From Heracleum sosnowskyi (taxonomy: Eukaryota > Streptophyta > Magnoliopsida > Apiales > Apiaceae): DNA of 64,000 nucleotides. Below, in pieces: positions 23,416 to 34,755 of this stretch (position 1 is its first letter; the number at the start of each line of letters is the position of its first letter). The stretch is from contig JAUIZM010000017.1 in NCBI GenBank assembly GCA_030848705.1, positions 310,001 to 374,000 on the forward strand, given 5' to 3'. The notes beneath the pieces are model-generated. The model saw only the letters and a program-made list of their open reading frames with translations, was not told where the DNA came from and did not search any database. The translations under genes were made by a program, and so were the position numbers.

Positions 23416-23570
23416 ATGAGGTCGACACTTTTGATAGACCTGATTCCTTTCAAGTTGGGAGAAGTTGATATTATAATAAGGATGGGTTGGTTGACACCCA
23501 ATGGAGCCCAGACTGATTGTAAGGGAGAGAGAGTAATAAATAAAGGATGGAGACAGATTCAGAGATTCTT
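23416..23570 (+). pseudogene. Element C protease fragment
   Basis: About 45 residues match the C-terminal part of the gypsy aspartic protease, where related proteins have a FDVILGMDWL-like strand. Here it reads EVDIIIRMGWLTPNGAQ and then DCKGERV. The catalytic Asp segment is not recognisable upstream. Confidence 0.7.
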
Positions 23571-23997
23571 GAATATAGTTCAGACTAAGAAACTATTACG
23601 CCAGAGATACGAGGCTTAATTAGCTCTTATGGTTGACGCCAAGAAAAGAGACACCAAGTATAAAGGAAAATACAGTGGTTTTGGGAGGCTGTACAAGATC
23701 TTAATGCGATACCAAATATCGATTGGGATGACATAAGAATGAATAACGAGTATTCAGGTTATAGTGCCGCATCTCCTGTTAGCCTCAGTGGGAATGAAAG
23801 AGTTAGCGACTCAGTTACAAGAATTGCTGGGCAAGAATATGATAAGACCCAGTGTACCACCGTGGAGAGCCCGGTGTTGTTGTAAGAGAGAAAGATGTTA
23901 GCACAAGATTATGCATCGAACCTCGAAAGTTGTATGAGTTCGACATGGAGAATAGGTACCCTTGTAAATAATTGTTTGATCAGCGGAAGAACGCTGT

Positions 23998-24180
23998 GTA
24001 TTTCCAAATTTATTTAAGAACTGGATGTCACCAGTTGGAAGTTAAATCCGAGGATATACCCAAGACTGTGATTCGTACTAGGAATAGACACTTCGAGTTT
24101 TCAGCGAGGTTATTTTGGGTTGACTAATGCACCCACAAATTTTTATGGAATGTAATGAATTGGCTTTGAGTTACCCGTGA
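23998..24180 (+). pseudogene. Element C reverse transcriptase fragment
   Basis: The translated stretch contains GCHQLEVKSEDIPKTVIRTR, followed by a weak match to the FGLTNAP region with a stop. These correspond to the fingers/palm part of gypsy reverse transcriptase. The YxDD active-site region is absent. Confidence 0.8.
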
Positions 24181-24227
24181 TAGTAGATAACATGAGATGG
24201 ATAAATGGCTAGAATTGACCTAGGATT

Positions 24228-24295
24228 ATGACTGTGAGATACACTACCATCCGGGGAAGGCCAATGTGGTGGCCGATACCCTTAATTAAAATGAG
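24228..24295 (+). pseudogene. Element C RNase H end fragment
   Basis: A short stretch reads DYDCEIHYHPGKANVVADTL, the conserved C-terminal end of the gypsy RNase H. It follows the reverse transcriptase fragment at a reduced distance, so much of RNase H is deleted. Confidence 0.8.
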
Positions 24296-24589
24296 ACAGA
24301 GATGGATTCCGAATGATCGGGAATTAAAGGATGAGATTTTACACAAAACCCAAGTTAGTCCAACAAACTAGAAAGACAAAAGATTTCACCAACAAGCGGC
24401 TAGTGGCAGCCAAGACAGATAGAGAAAGTATGCGGACTAAGCCCGCGAGTATAGAGATAGTACTGCTATTGATAAGCTAAATGGCATGTTGATGGATGAA
24501 AAGCAAGTTTATGTTGGTGTATTTTCTGTACAAACAAGACAGAGAATATGAGGTTAGAGATTCGTGATGCTAAAAGATATCCTCGTGGA

Positions 24590-25003
24590 AGGAATTAATG
24601 AGATTTGGAAAGAAAGGGAAGTTGAGCCCGAGATTCATTGGGCCATCTGAGATTTTAAGACGCGTCAGGAAGGTGGCCTACGAGCCAGCCTTACCCCCCC
24701 CCCCCCCAAACTTGTAGAATGGTCATAACGGGGTTCATGTGTCAATGCTACGTCAGTATACTATAGATGCCCGGCATATGTTAGAGTACGAGCAGGTAGA
24801 TATACAACCTGGTCTGACTTACAAAGAATAACCTGTGGAAATCACGGACAGAAAAGAGCAAGTGCTAAGAGACAAGGTTGCCAAGCTAGTGAGAGGTTTG
24901 TGGAAAATCAAGAAGTGGAAGAATCCACTTGGGAGTTAGAAAGTGCAATGGGAGAGAGGTACCCCCAGTTATTCCTAAGCTGATTCCGGGACGGAATCCT
25001 TTT
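24590..25003 (+). pseudogene. Element C integrase C-terminus and chromodomain fragment
   Basis: The stretch gives RFGKKGKLSPRFIGPSEILR and then a VAYEPALPP segment, the GPY/F-type integrase end of Tekay chromoviruses. A HVSMLRQY segment and a chromodomain-like stretch (VEITDRKEQVLRDK, then in another frame VEESTWELESAMGERYPQLF) follow. A C-run at 24694-24707 and a frameshift near 24900 break it. The chromodomain ends just before the PPT, as usual in this clade. Confidence 0.85.
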
Positions 25004-25015
25004 AAGGAGGGGAGA
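25004..25015 (+). promoter_or_regulatory. Element C polypurine tract
   Basis: AAGGAGGGGAGA lies one base before the 3' LTR. Confidence 0.9.
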
Positions 25016-25016
25016 C

Positions 25017-28000
25017 TGTAATAACCCGAATTTTTGGTAAAATTAAAACTTTTCTTATTATGATTAAGTACATCAGTGAATAGTGATTTCAATGAACAGT
25101 GGTTGTAATGAATGGATATTTCTATAGATAATGATCCCGATACATATGTGTATTTTCTGAACAGTGTAATTCAGTGGTTGACGACGTAGATAAGAATAAT
25201 CTATCGTCCAGGAAATGAGTTAATGTACCCTAGAAGGGAGTTGAGAAGTGAGTTAGAGTACTCACTATAATAATTACAAAATGGGAAGAGCAAGTATGTA
25301 CTAGTGGAGTACAGAGAGAATGAATGTATGTGAACGAAGTTAGAATTCAGAGAATCCAAGCGTTGTTTATTCCATCATTGACAGAGGAATCAAGAATATA
25401 ATAATTGGATTATAAAATGAGGATATTAAATATTAGAAGTCCAAGGGAGGATACATTATGAGAGGGAAAGAGGATTGAGAATATAATCCTAGAGCAAAGA
25501 GAATGCAAACGAGATAGAGAACGTTTTCCGAGATAAAGAGAAACGCAAAGGAAATTGGACACAACAATTATTTGAGGATTTAGGCCACACTATTACCTTG
25601 GAGTGCAACATATAAGTTGTAACAATTGATTTTTATTAGATTAGAAAGTGAGGAATCCAATTGGTGAAAGAAAGGAGAACTCAAGTGATGAAGGAGCAAG
25701 TCAACTACAACATGGGTGATGTTTTAACAAACAAACACTCTCCACTGCCCAGCAGGAACATCAAGGAAAGACAAATTCATATCTCCAGATTCGGAGCTCT
25801 ATAAATCACCAAATTTTTACCGTATCTTCTCCACTCCATGGGTAAGGTTCGTTAAAAATTTCATGGCAATCTAAGGGGTGTAGCCTAGTCAAATCCCTTC
25901 CCCAAGTTGAATATTCCAATCTGCCCTGTTCCTGGCAGTTTCTGCCATCGATCTTAAAACGCCCATAAGTAGAGCTTCAAGCATTCCCTGGTGATGATCT
26001 AGGACTCAAAAGAAAGCCCGTGAAGATCAGAAGGTGTGGTAAAAGATTTGAGAACGAAACTCTTATTTTTCGATTTTATATGAGTTTTACAAGATGGTGT
26101 GTTCTAGGATGATTAGTTACTAACTTAGTTTTCATATTTTGTTTCTTGATGGTTTGGCTTCCAAAGGATGTTCTAAGCAAGGTTTAAGAGTTGTAAAGTC
26201 TTTAGAGCACTTCTAAGCTTCAAGCCAAGGTATAAATCTTTGGAAACCCCTTTGATGAATATTGTGTTTTAATGGAGTTTTGATGTGGTATGCATGTTTA
26301 GAGGCATGAATCTTATGTGGTTGTTATGAAAATGGAAAAATAAGTATTGTAGCTCCAAGACCTGTTGAGGCAGTGAGGAAGATGATGAATGGTGTATATG
26401 AGTCTTGGGTGTTGGTTGAATGCTTATTTGGGTTAGTTAAAAATTGGATTATTCGATTTTAAGCCGTCGTAATGCCCGATTTTCGATAACTCTAAAAATT
26501 GCCTAGAATCCGAAAACCTAACTGCCTCTTTTGGTTCAGTAATGAACATGAGTGTGTAGAGCTTTGTTTCTAGTTTACGTGAGCGCAAGAATCATGTCAT
26601 TAAGATTAACGGTTTAGGAGAAACATGTGTTTTAGTGTAAGGCGTTCGTAAAACCAAACCGCACCACTTAGTCAAATTTGAGGCTATGATCGAACCACTT
26701 AGAGGTCATAATAAAATGTGAAACTTTGTGATAACATGCTAGGTACGTTCAGGAAGACCCTCGAAAAGATTTCGTGCTAAAAGGATTAAATTTCAATTTT
26801 ATAAAAATGCGTGAGCGAGCATGCTCGAGTAAAGGATCTTAAGGAGTTAACTTGAAAGTGAACTTTGTACTTGAGTTAGTATATACTTAGTATGGTGAAA
26901 GCGTTAAGTTATTAATCTTGAACCTTGTATTGATTCTAGATTACTGGGCTAACCTGAGACTTACTGCTACTTCGGGATTTCCAGGCAAGTTTACTAAACC
27001 TTACTCTATTGTTCAGAGTAGGTATATTTTCAAATGTTCAATACTTGCGTATTCCAAATTATATATCAACTCTTTTGTTGCGAGTATTGTGGAAAGTTTT
27101 CTAATACTATATTCCACTTATCAAAATGTTTGATTTCCTGACGATGCAAGTTTTCTAAATCTATACTTTAGAGTATTAATTATATAATACTGCTTTTGCC
27201 ATGTATAGTGTTGTATAGTTTTGAGATAAATGATTATATCGTGTTAAATAGAATTTGACTTTTGGATATTATACGAGCTTTGAGATAATGTACTTATGAA
27301 CCAGTATACCTTGTAGCTCTATAGATAAGAGCATGTTTATTGTTTCGACTCCAGACCGGGAGTCGATATTTTTTTGTTATATAGATAGTCGTGGAAACCC
27401 GGAGGGATTCCAGCGGCAGAGTACTATTCATCTTGAGGAATATTATTAATAATCATTATTTATGTTCCGGAAAGTATTTATTACTTGGAAATGATTTGGT
27501 AATTGGCTTATAAGCTAGATATCGGGTAACTGTTATTCGATGATTATTTATTTAATGAATATTATTTTTGAATATTCATTTAAGGTTTATTTATTTAATG
27601 AATATTATTTTGAATATTAATTTAATCCTTATTTATTTAATGAATATTATTTTGAATATTCATTCAATCATTATTTATTTAATAAATATTATTTTTGAAT
27701 ATTCGTTTAAGGTTTATTTATTTAATAAATATTATTCGATTATTTATTAAATACTTTTAACACGTTTTAAAATGAGTTGTATTATTTAAAGTTTATCCTC
27801 GACCTTCAATAATTACGAAGGATATTCTAAGATGTACTATTAATTATTTTAAATCAAGGGGAGGTTCCCAAACACTGTTTTTTTTCCATTTAAATCTATC
27901 TTTTAAGAGGATTTAAATACTTGCTAAACTACCAAAAATATGGGAAACCTGATTTAAGTGACTGCTACTCATTTTAAACTCTCAACTCAAAACTGTCAGG

Positions 28001-29534
28001 GGACAGATATTTTCTCGGAGCAATTTAATTGCTGCAAGTCAAATGTTGTGTTACCACCTCAACGATTGAGGGATAAATTGATGGAACAAGTCGATATCCA
28101 TTAACAAGCAATAGCTTGGGAAATATTGGAGAATCTTCCTTTCCAACCTAGATATAACTACTTAGTGGAGTCGTATCAACAAGTATTACACTTGGGGAAA
28201 GGAGGATGATCTTTACATTTCAGAGTCATGGATTTCATCCGAACTAGGAGCGGTATAAGAGGTCGAGTTGCGCCGACCCATCCATTTTTATTGCCCCAAA
28301 TGGGCCGGGAGATCCAGAAAGGCGGTAGACAATGTCAGGCTGTCGTGTTCTTCCATCTACATGTAGAAAACATTTTTAGTTGTACGACCTGCTACTGATC
28401 ATAGTGAGGTTGGGACAACTGGCGCGGTGATTACTCCAGTATTGGTTCATCATCCAATTTTGGATATTCCTGCAACATGTATTGGGGTGACGAACCGATC
28501 ATGTTGGCAGGGGGTTAAAAAGTGTTTAAAAATGAAGTTACAATAAATCCTTGCAACTTCATCTTTTATTTTATGAGTTATGACTCTGAGGAAACCTTAC
28601 TCAGATTATATATGCATGAGTGGATTTTGGGTTACGGAACATTATATGAAATTTTCCTCGTAACTTCATCTTTTATATCATATGACTCTGTGGATACCTT
28701 ACATAACATGAGTTATGGTAAGGGAGTTGTTTATACTGAATCACCTTATAACTTCATCTTTTAAGTTATATGTTGATATTCTACTTACATAGCAGATATC
28801 TTTCGGAAAGGTTATATTGGTTTACTTTGAAACCTCATCTTTTATATTATACTAGAACTTTGTTCATAATATAGTAAAAGTTTGCAGAAATATTATGAAA
28901 TGATATTTGAAATACAACAATGGTACTGTTTTTGGAATACATTCCGATAAGAAAATAATTTCAGTATCGAGATATTTTGACAAATTATTGTCTTATACCC
29001 GCTTTATTCTGGGTTGAGTTAAAGGCAGGATTATGCCATACTTTTATTACCTTGCTGAGCTATCGCTCGCTCTTGCTATTGTTTTATAAATATTATATAG
29101 CAGCGAAGTAGGATACCAAGGATTCGGCGCACATCCCTCAGGCGAGTGGTAAGCGCAAGGCATTCTCATGAGCAGTTTCTAGCAGTGATCCTGGAAGTAG
29201 TGTGACCCAGTCAGATCAAGCTGGCTTGGTATTCATCTTATGTATAGATATGAATGGTATGAGAGGGTGGTGAGTATTACAAGGCTAAGTTGGTAATGTA
29301 CCATTACTTAGGAGTTGTATCAGTAGCAAATTCAAAAGACATTTGGGTATTGTAATAAAGATTATTTATTCCGCAATGGTTGTAATTGTGTGTGTGTGTG
29401 TGTGTGTGAGAGTTATATACATTGTGGGGTCATAAGCAGATGAATTGTGTCTATTGCGAGTAAAGCAGGCAAGGCAAGAAGTAAGTGGATCGTGACTACT
29501 CTAAATCCCTGACCCCGGATTTGGGGCTGTTACA
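25017..29534 (+). repeat. Element C 3' LTR (4518 bp)
   Basis: This copy pairs with 15970-20619. It lacks about 130 bp after 25730 and has a longer GT run (29388-29407) and an extra AT-repeat part unit. Otherwise the copies are nearly identical. Confidence 0.93.
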
Positions 29535-29539
29535 ACATT
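29535..29539. repeat. Target-site duplication ACATT, right of element C
   Basis: Exact match of 15965-15969. Confidence 0.95.
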
Positions 29540-29717
29540 GTTCTTTATCTGCTCTTCCTCAACAATCATAGGAAGTCTAGGACCATTTTTCAGCACTCCA
29601 AGATATTTTATAACTAGCCACTTGAAGAAACATGAGCATCTTCTTCTTCCACATAGGATAATGCTCCTTACTGAACATGGGAATCTTTACTGTACTAACC
29701 TTCTGTGTAGTAGACAT
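29540..29717 (-). pseudogene. gag: Element A gag, N-terminal start
   Basis: An ATG at 29717 on the minus strand opens a 59-codon piece that aligns with the start of element D gag. It has a short Ser/Thr N-terminus, a YPMWKKKMLMFL segment and an NGPRLPM motif. It is cut by C. The frame continues across one TSD copy into the gag middle at 15969. Confidence 0.88.
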
Positions 29718-29805
29718 TTTTGAGATTTTTTATGAAGAATAAAAATTTCAGAGTTGAAGAAAAAATCACAAAAAATGGATCTTTGATTTGTATATCAATC
29801 AAAAG

Positions 29806-29817
29806 GCTCTGATGCCA
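29806..29817 (-). promoter_or_regulatory. Element A primer-binding site
   Basis: The minus strand reads TGGCATCAGAGC, one base off the initiator tRNA-Met consensus (C for T). It lies two bases inside the LTR as in B and D. Confidence 0.88.
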
Positions 29818-29819
29818 AT

Positions 29820-31171
29820 TGTTAGGTCCTGATAAGTTTGTAGAAGGGGGGTTGAATACAAACTATACTGTTTAATCGAATTTGTCCGTTTTAGAATAAA
29901 ACAATTTAAGAACAAATTATGGCGGAATAAAATGAAACAGAATTCAAGTTAAATATAACTTATATTAAACTTGAAAGGTGTTACAAATATGGTACTGATT
30001 ACAAGATTGAATCTCAAACTAATTAAAACAAATCTAGAATAAATTCGACATGAATTTATCTATTTTTGTAATAAAAAGATATAACAATAATTGATAATTT
30101 GAGATACGTTCTAGGGATAAAAATCCGCTAGATAGTCAAAGCAGTACAAGTGAATGAATTCTATTGGTTTAGATTTAACACAATGATTCTAGAATTAATT
30201 CACTGAAGAAAATTGTCCACGACAGTTGATAAGCTTTTCTTGACAGAATGTGTTTTTTATGTAATGTTCTTGATAATCCACTTTCTGTCTGATCTTTTGC
30301 TTTAAGAGTAATCCACTTGATCACTAAACCTGCACGTGTAATTGCTTTGGAATGACTATGAAAATAGTCTAAAAAAGACTATTTTTAATCCTGGAATGAC
30401 TATGCTTTGTACTGGAATGACTATCAGAATTTAGGAGAATTAATTTAGAATAAACTAAAATGAACTAGGATGACTAGCGGGATGACTATCCTTGATAGTC
30501 AATCCAGTTCATTTTTAAAGTAAAATGACTTGGAATGACTACCGGGATGACTATCCTTGATAGTCATTCCAGTTCATTTTATTTAAGTAATTCTAATTTA
30601 ATTCTAATTCTATTTTAAAATTAATTCTAATAATTAATTTATTTCATAAATTAATTGCTTAATTTATTTGTTAAATTAATTCTGAAGAATTAATTTAATA
30701 AATAAATTAATAACTAATTTAAAAGAGAATTTAAATTCTTATAAGATAGCATAACCAATCCTTGAACCACTTGAGCTTGATGAAGAATATCCACTGGATG
30801 TAGTTGTCACTTGATGCACTATCTGGTTCATAAGTGACTAACTGAAATGTCTGTTCTTCATCTTGACTTTAAGCTGTGGTCCATTGTCTGCTTTTGACTG
30901 TTTGTTCAACCTTTGTAACCTGTACATTTGCTGTCACACATCTGAAATCTCTGTCACTTTAATAAATCCACTTCCTTGAATACTTCACCGAGGCTTGATC
31001 AATAAATTGAACTTATTTCAATGCAGTATTTCTTCAAGTCTGTAGGATGACTTTAAACTGTATTCTTTTGACTAATGTGATCTTCTGAGATTCATGTGAT
31101 ACTGTGACAATTGAATTATTACTTAATTATTACAAACTTGTTTAAGTTGAGTTGAATCCTCGATGTTAACA
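29820..31171 (-). repeat. Element A 5' LTR
   Basis: This 1352-bp LTR is bounded by TGTTA...TAACA. It carries the G-tract/TTGAATAC element near 29845-29862 and a cluster of GGAATGACTATC-type motifs in both orientations from 30350 to 30575, including a repeated hairpin unit at about 30460-30580. AATAG at 31172-31176 is the expected TSD copy; its partner is outside the window. Confidence 0.88.
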
Positions 31172-32078
31172 AATAGGCCTAAACATATGCCTTTCACTAG
31201 AAATATTGTCCTAAAAAATGGTTCAAATTAAAAAAAGTTGTTCGAGTATAGGCAAATCTTAGATAGCAAAAAGAAAATTGTGAAATATTTATATCCTGAA
31301 TCTTTAAAATCTGGATTCAGCCCCTGCCAACATGATTCATTTCAAGTTGGTTTTAACTAGGTCATAAAAAATGATTACTGGACAGTTAAGAGACTTCTGA
31401 TCTATGTATTTGGTCTATTTTGGCTTTAGTAAAGGAAATTTTACAAAGAGTTATATATGATCACATGGTGGTACAATTATCCGAGCACTTGTAAATGGCT
31501 TCCTAGAAATACTACTTGCAGGTCTTCAATTTTCATAGAACTACTCAGGACATATTTGTCAGTTCCTTGCATTTGCATGCACCAATGTTGTGTTGGAAAT
31601 TCTAGTGTTCCCGGTAAATCTTCATCCATTTTTTTATAAGCTCAAATGGTTTGTGATCAATGCAAATTTAGATAAGTACGGTGTCTAGTCGAATTAGTTT
31701 TCCATGCCATGTCACTTATCCACATTTCACTAGGTTATCTTCATCATGTTCCCTCTATTTTTTCTGTTAATTCCTCATCTTATTGCAGGTTAATTCCTGC
31801 ATCATTTTACTCTTTTTGATATGTTAATTAACTCACCTCTTCCATTATAATTATGTTCGTAAACAGTAATTGTTATGGTCGATAATTGAACATGTTTTAA
31901 CAGTTTGATCTATTCGAAAATACACAGTTTTTGTAATAATAGGGGTGCTGTTAGTACTCAACATTGGTTGGTTTTTGAAAAAAGCAATGAAACGGAGGAA
32001 AAAGAACAAACAGCAGGAGAAGTTTTTATATGATCTCCTCTTAAGGGCGCAACCCACCCCATGTGCAACTGCAGGGCG
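31172..32078. other. Spacer between element A and the E1 fragment
   Basis: These 0.9 kb have no clear retrotransposon similarity and are the best candidate for original host DNA. The only suggestive coding signal is at 31925-32040. Confidence 0.5.
31925..32040 (+). pseudogene. Possible remnant of a receptor-like kinase transmembrane exon
   Basis: One frame reads a hydrophobic helix (VIIGVLLVLNIGWFL) followed at once by a strongly basic KKAMKRRKKNKQQEKF stretch. This order, a membrane helix then a Lys/Arg-rich juxtamembrane ending in QEKF, resembles wall-associated receptor-like kinases. It is cut off by the E1 fragment 40 bp downstream and no kinase domain is present. The similarity is from memory of the family and the stretch is short, so this is weak. 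Confidence 0.25.
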
Positions 32079-33625
32079 CAACCCACCAGAGATGATGACA
32101 TCCATGTGGGGTATGGATATACTTGGACCATTTCCAATGACAAGTGGCCAAAGGAAGTTCTTGATAGCAGCAATTGACTACTTCACTAGGTGGAACCTTC
32201 GACCAAGATAACCATAAAGTAAGTAACACGATTCTTATGAAAAAGTGTAATGTGCCGATATGGAATCCCACGAATCCTAGTCACGGATAATGGGAAACAG
32301 TTTGACGATGAAGATTTCAAGAAATATTGTAAGGAGAACAACATTGAGTTGTGATTCACATCAGTTGTTCATCCTCAGGCAAATGGGCAAGCCAAAGTGG
32401 CTAATTGAATTATCCTTGATGTACTGAAGAAACGAGTTAAATGCTCAAGGAGCAGTTGGATGGACGAGCTCCTCCCCATAATTTGCACGTATCGTACCAC
32501 TTAAAAAGTTAAAACATGAGTTACCACGTTCTTGTTAGCTTAAGAAGCTGAGGCTGTGATGCCCTTAGAAATCATTCACGCATCCCTAAGGGTTGAGGCC
32601 TCTGAGCCCGTGAAAAGAAAAGAAAGTATGAGCTCACTCTAGACTTAATTGAGGAAGTAAGAGACGAAGCCAACGCCAAGATCGTAGAGCATCAAAAATG
32701 AGCTTCGTTTTACTACAACCTAAAAGTAAAGGAAAGATTCTTTTGATAAGGAGAGTTGTTCTCAGGAAAGTCAAAACATCCAGAAATGGACAAAAAAGGT
32801 ATTTGACTCCTAATTGGGGAGAATCATATTGAGTTGAGAGCGTGTTAGGACAAAGCTCCTACAATCTCGAAAGACTTGAAGGAGATGCCTAGAACATGGC
32901 ACACTTTAAACCTGAAGGTTTATTACATACAATATATCCTCGTAGGACATATCTAACGAGACTAAGTAGAAATAAGGTTCGATGAAATCATGAGCTTCCT
33001 AGAAAGCAGATGAAGGGTTGAACCCATTTTGATTGGTAGAAACATCCTCAAAGCTTTGCCAAGACAAACAACAAATGAATGCAAAGGAAAGCATACAAAT
33101 ATGCATGTCAACTGCACAAATAGAGTTGAATACAACGAACCCCGAAGGGTGAGTGTTGCTAATAAACATACAAAAGAAAGCCAAAGATGCCTATTGTTAA
33201 TTAGCGAAAATTTCAAGCTCAGGAGAAGTTTGATATGATAGACTTGAGAATGAATCACTACGAGTGCAGCCATCAGTAAGAACTCGTAATGGTGAAGGGT
33301 TGAAACCCCAGAATCCTAAGACATTCAGTCTAAACCCCATCATTTGATATGCTCAATGAAAGGCTTGAAGCCAAAACAAGCCGATATAAGACATAAAAGG
33401 CTTATGCAAATGTCAAGCTAGCCTCGAATAAGGCAAAATCGTCGTAAATGTGTAGGTCGCTCCACACTTTACACCAAGACGATACTCGTGAAACACTAGT
33501 GTATATTAAAATCCCAAAAAGGGTAGTAAGTCCCAGGTAAGGGATAAAAAGACCCCAAGTCTCGAAAAAGACCGGTATAACTTCTATGAAATCCTAGTGC
33601 ATTATCATAGAAGTTGGGGGGCAAA
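32079..33625 (+). mobile_element. E1: truncated 3' internal end of a Tat-clade gypsy element
   Basis: The sequence from the integrase core (WGMDILGPFPMTSGQRKF segment near 32110) to the PPT is nearly identical to 53145-54487 of element E, apart from a 24-bp deletion near 32105. It shares E's inactivating stops in the integrase. The left end is abrupt, with duplicated GGGCGCAACCCACC words at 32045-32085, so it is a truncated copy. It leads directly into the LTR at 33626. Confidence 0.85.
33609..33625 (+). promoter_or_regulatory. E1 polypurine tract
   Basis: AGAAGTTGGGGGGCAAA directly precedes the LTR start at 33626. Confidence 0.8.
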
Positions 33626-34722
33626 TGATATGGGTTAAAAATTACCCTAAAGACATAATTAATATTACATTAATTAAACCTAGATGGTCCATAGATAAGG
33701 CCCATTAATAAGGCCTGAAACTCTAATTAAATATTAATTTTGTAATTGATATTTGGGCTAGAAGTACAACCTGTATTAGGAGACATCCAATACATGCTTG
33801 TTCTAATACAAGTGGGCTTGTTTCAATACAAGTCCGTTATGATATGGAAACAACTCCTACAAGGAAGGATCTAGAATTTATCATTATCCACTGTCAAGGA
33901 TAAGACTTATCCTTCAAGAAAGTCAATACTTATCCACCGTTAAGGATAAGACTTATCCTTTTAGAAAGTCAATACTTATCCACCGTCAAGGATAAGACTT
34001 ATCCTTCAAAGAAATAAATACTTATCCATTAGGCTTTTAAACGCCTATATAAAGGGTCTGACCCCTAATCTCAGAACTACGTTTTGGACACAGCTCCATA
34101 CGTCATCTACAACGTTTTAGACTTCATCCTCGAATAAGGACATATGTACAAGTCACTACGTCCTTGGTGTGCCCCTGCCGCCATAGCCCCGAGGGCAACA
34201 CCAAGAAATACGTTTTATTGGCTTGATTCTCTAAATACTAGAGATACGTAGGCATCTTGTTAGGACCGAGTTAGTCCACGACAACAAGAGCAGCCATTAA
34301 AGCTCGAAAGCTCTTAAACCCTAGCAGTAAATTTACAAGTACGTTTTTTATTCCACAACATTGCTATAAATAAAATTACACTCTCATTTTTCTTTCCGAG
34401 TTCTATACCCTCATTAAAGGTTTTCTGATTATCATATCCCGCCAAATGAATCAGAAAACATCACCATTGTGTCCATTTTTTTTAAGTTCATCTTATAGTT
34501 ACGAAAATCGATTTCGATAATAACACAATAGCAGAAATGGCTATACTGTTGGTGCTACGGATGATGCTAGTGTTATTGTTTGTGCAAGAATCATCTGCAG
34601 AGCTAAATGGAGATGAAAAGGCTGTATACTTGATAATTGGCGTCTATATAGGTAAGGTCTAAAGATTCAGCAATATTGTTAACGAAATACTGCATGTGTA
34701 ACTGGCTTATATGTAGGCAACA
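33626..34722 (+). repeat. LTR shared by E1 and element E
   Basis: This LTR of about 1.1 kb starts TGATATGGG after a PPT and ends GCAACA before a PBS. It therefore serves as the 3' LTR of E1 and the 5' LTR of E. It contains three 46-bp tandem repeats (about 33896-34020), each with the palindrome AAGGATAAGACTTATCCTT, and a TATATAAA sequence at about 34045 that could be the TATA box. Confidence 0.85.
33896..34020. repeat. 46-bp tandem palindromic repeats in the E LTR
   Basis: The 19-bp palindrome occurs at 33896-33914, 33942-33960 and 33988-34006, exactly 46 bp apart. The spacer words AAGTCAATACTTATCCACCG are conserved between copies. Confidence 0.9.
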
Positions 34723-34724
34723 TT

Positions 34725-34741
34725 TGGCGCCGTCTGTGGGA
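34725..34741 (+). promoter_or_regulatory. Element E primer-binding site
   Basis: TGGCGCCGTCTGTGGGA lies three bases after the LTR end, the usual place and general type for Tat-clade gypsy elements. I do not assign the tRNA. Confidence 0.8.
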
Positions 34742-34755
34742 AGACAACATCAACC

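Larger units (their letters stand above)
15970..29534 (+). mobile_element. Element C: Tekay-like Ty3/gypsy chromovirus with giant LTRs and decayed interior
   Basis: This 13,565-bp element has LTRs of 4650 and 4518 bp around an interior of only about 4.4 kb. The PBS (20624-20635) and PPT (25004-25015) are intact. Recognisable fragments of gag, protease, reverse transcriptase, RNase H, integrase and chromodomain occur in gypsy order but are full of stops and frameshifts. The conserved ends, TSDs and low LTR divergence against a ruined interior suggest mobilisation in trans by an autonomous relative. Confidence 0.93.
70..31171 (-). mobile_element. Element A: old Ty1/copia Sirevirus-like retrotransposon, split by nested insertions
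   Basis: Reading right to left, A has a 5' LTR (29820-31171), a primer-binding site, a gag start, gag middle, gag end with a zinc knuckle, and pol up to the integrase. Elements C (15970-29534) and B (2099-15243) interrupt gag, and the Z LTR end cuts the integrase. Removing B and C with one TSD copy each brings the gag pieces back into a recognisable order. The 3' half of A is outside the window. A must be older than B, C and Z because it hosts all three. Confidence 0.85.

Noticed and set aside
24694..24707. C-run in the C interior as a possible PPT on the other strand
   Set aside because: It lies within the integrase remnant. The real PPT is next to the 3' LTR at 25004-25015.
27568..27750. 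Ile/Asn/Leu-rich ORF in the C 3' LTR
   Set aside because: It is produced by the A+T-rich inverted-repeat array and is not a gene.
32962..33273. A 103-codon hydrophobic minus-strand ORF, repeated at 54049-54360
   Set aside because: It is conserved only because E1 and E are near-identical copies. The overlapping plus-strand frame is equally conserved, so there is no sign of selection on the protein.
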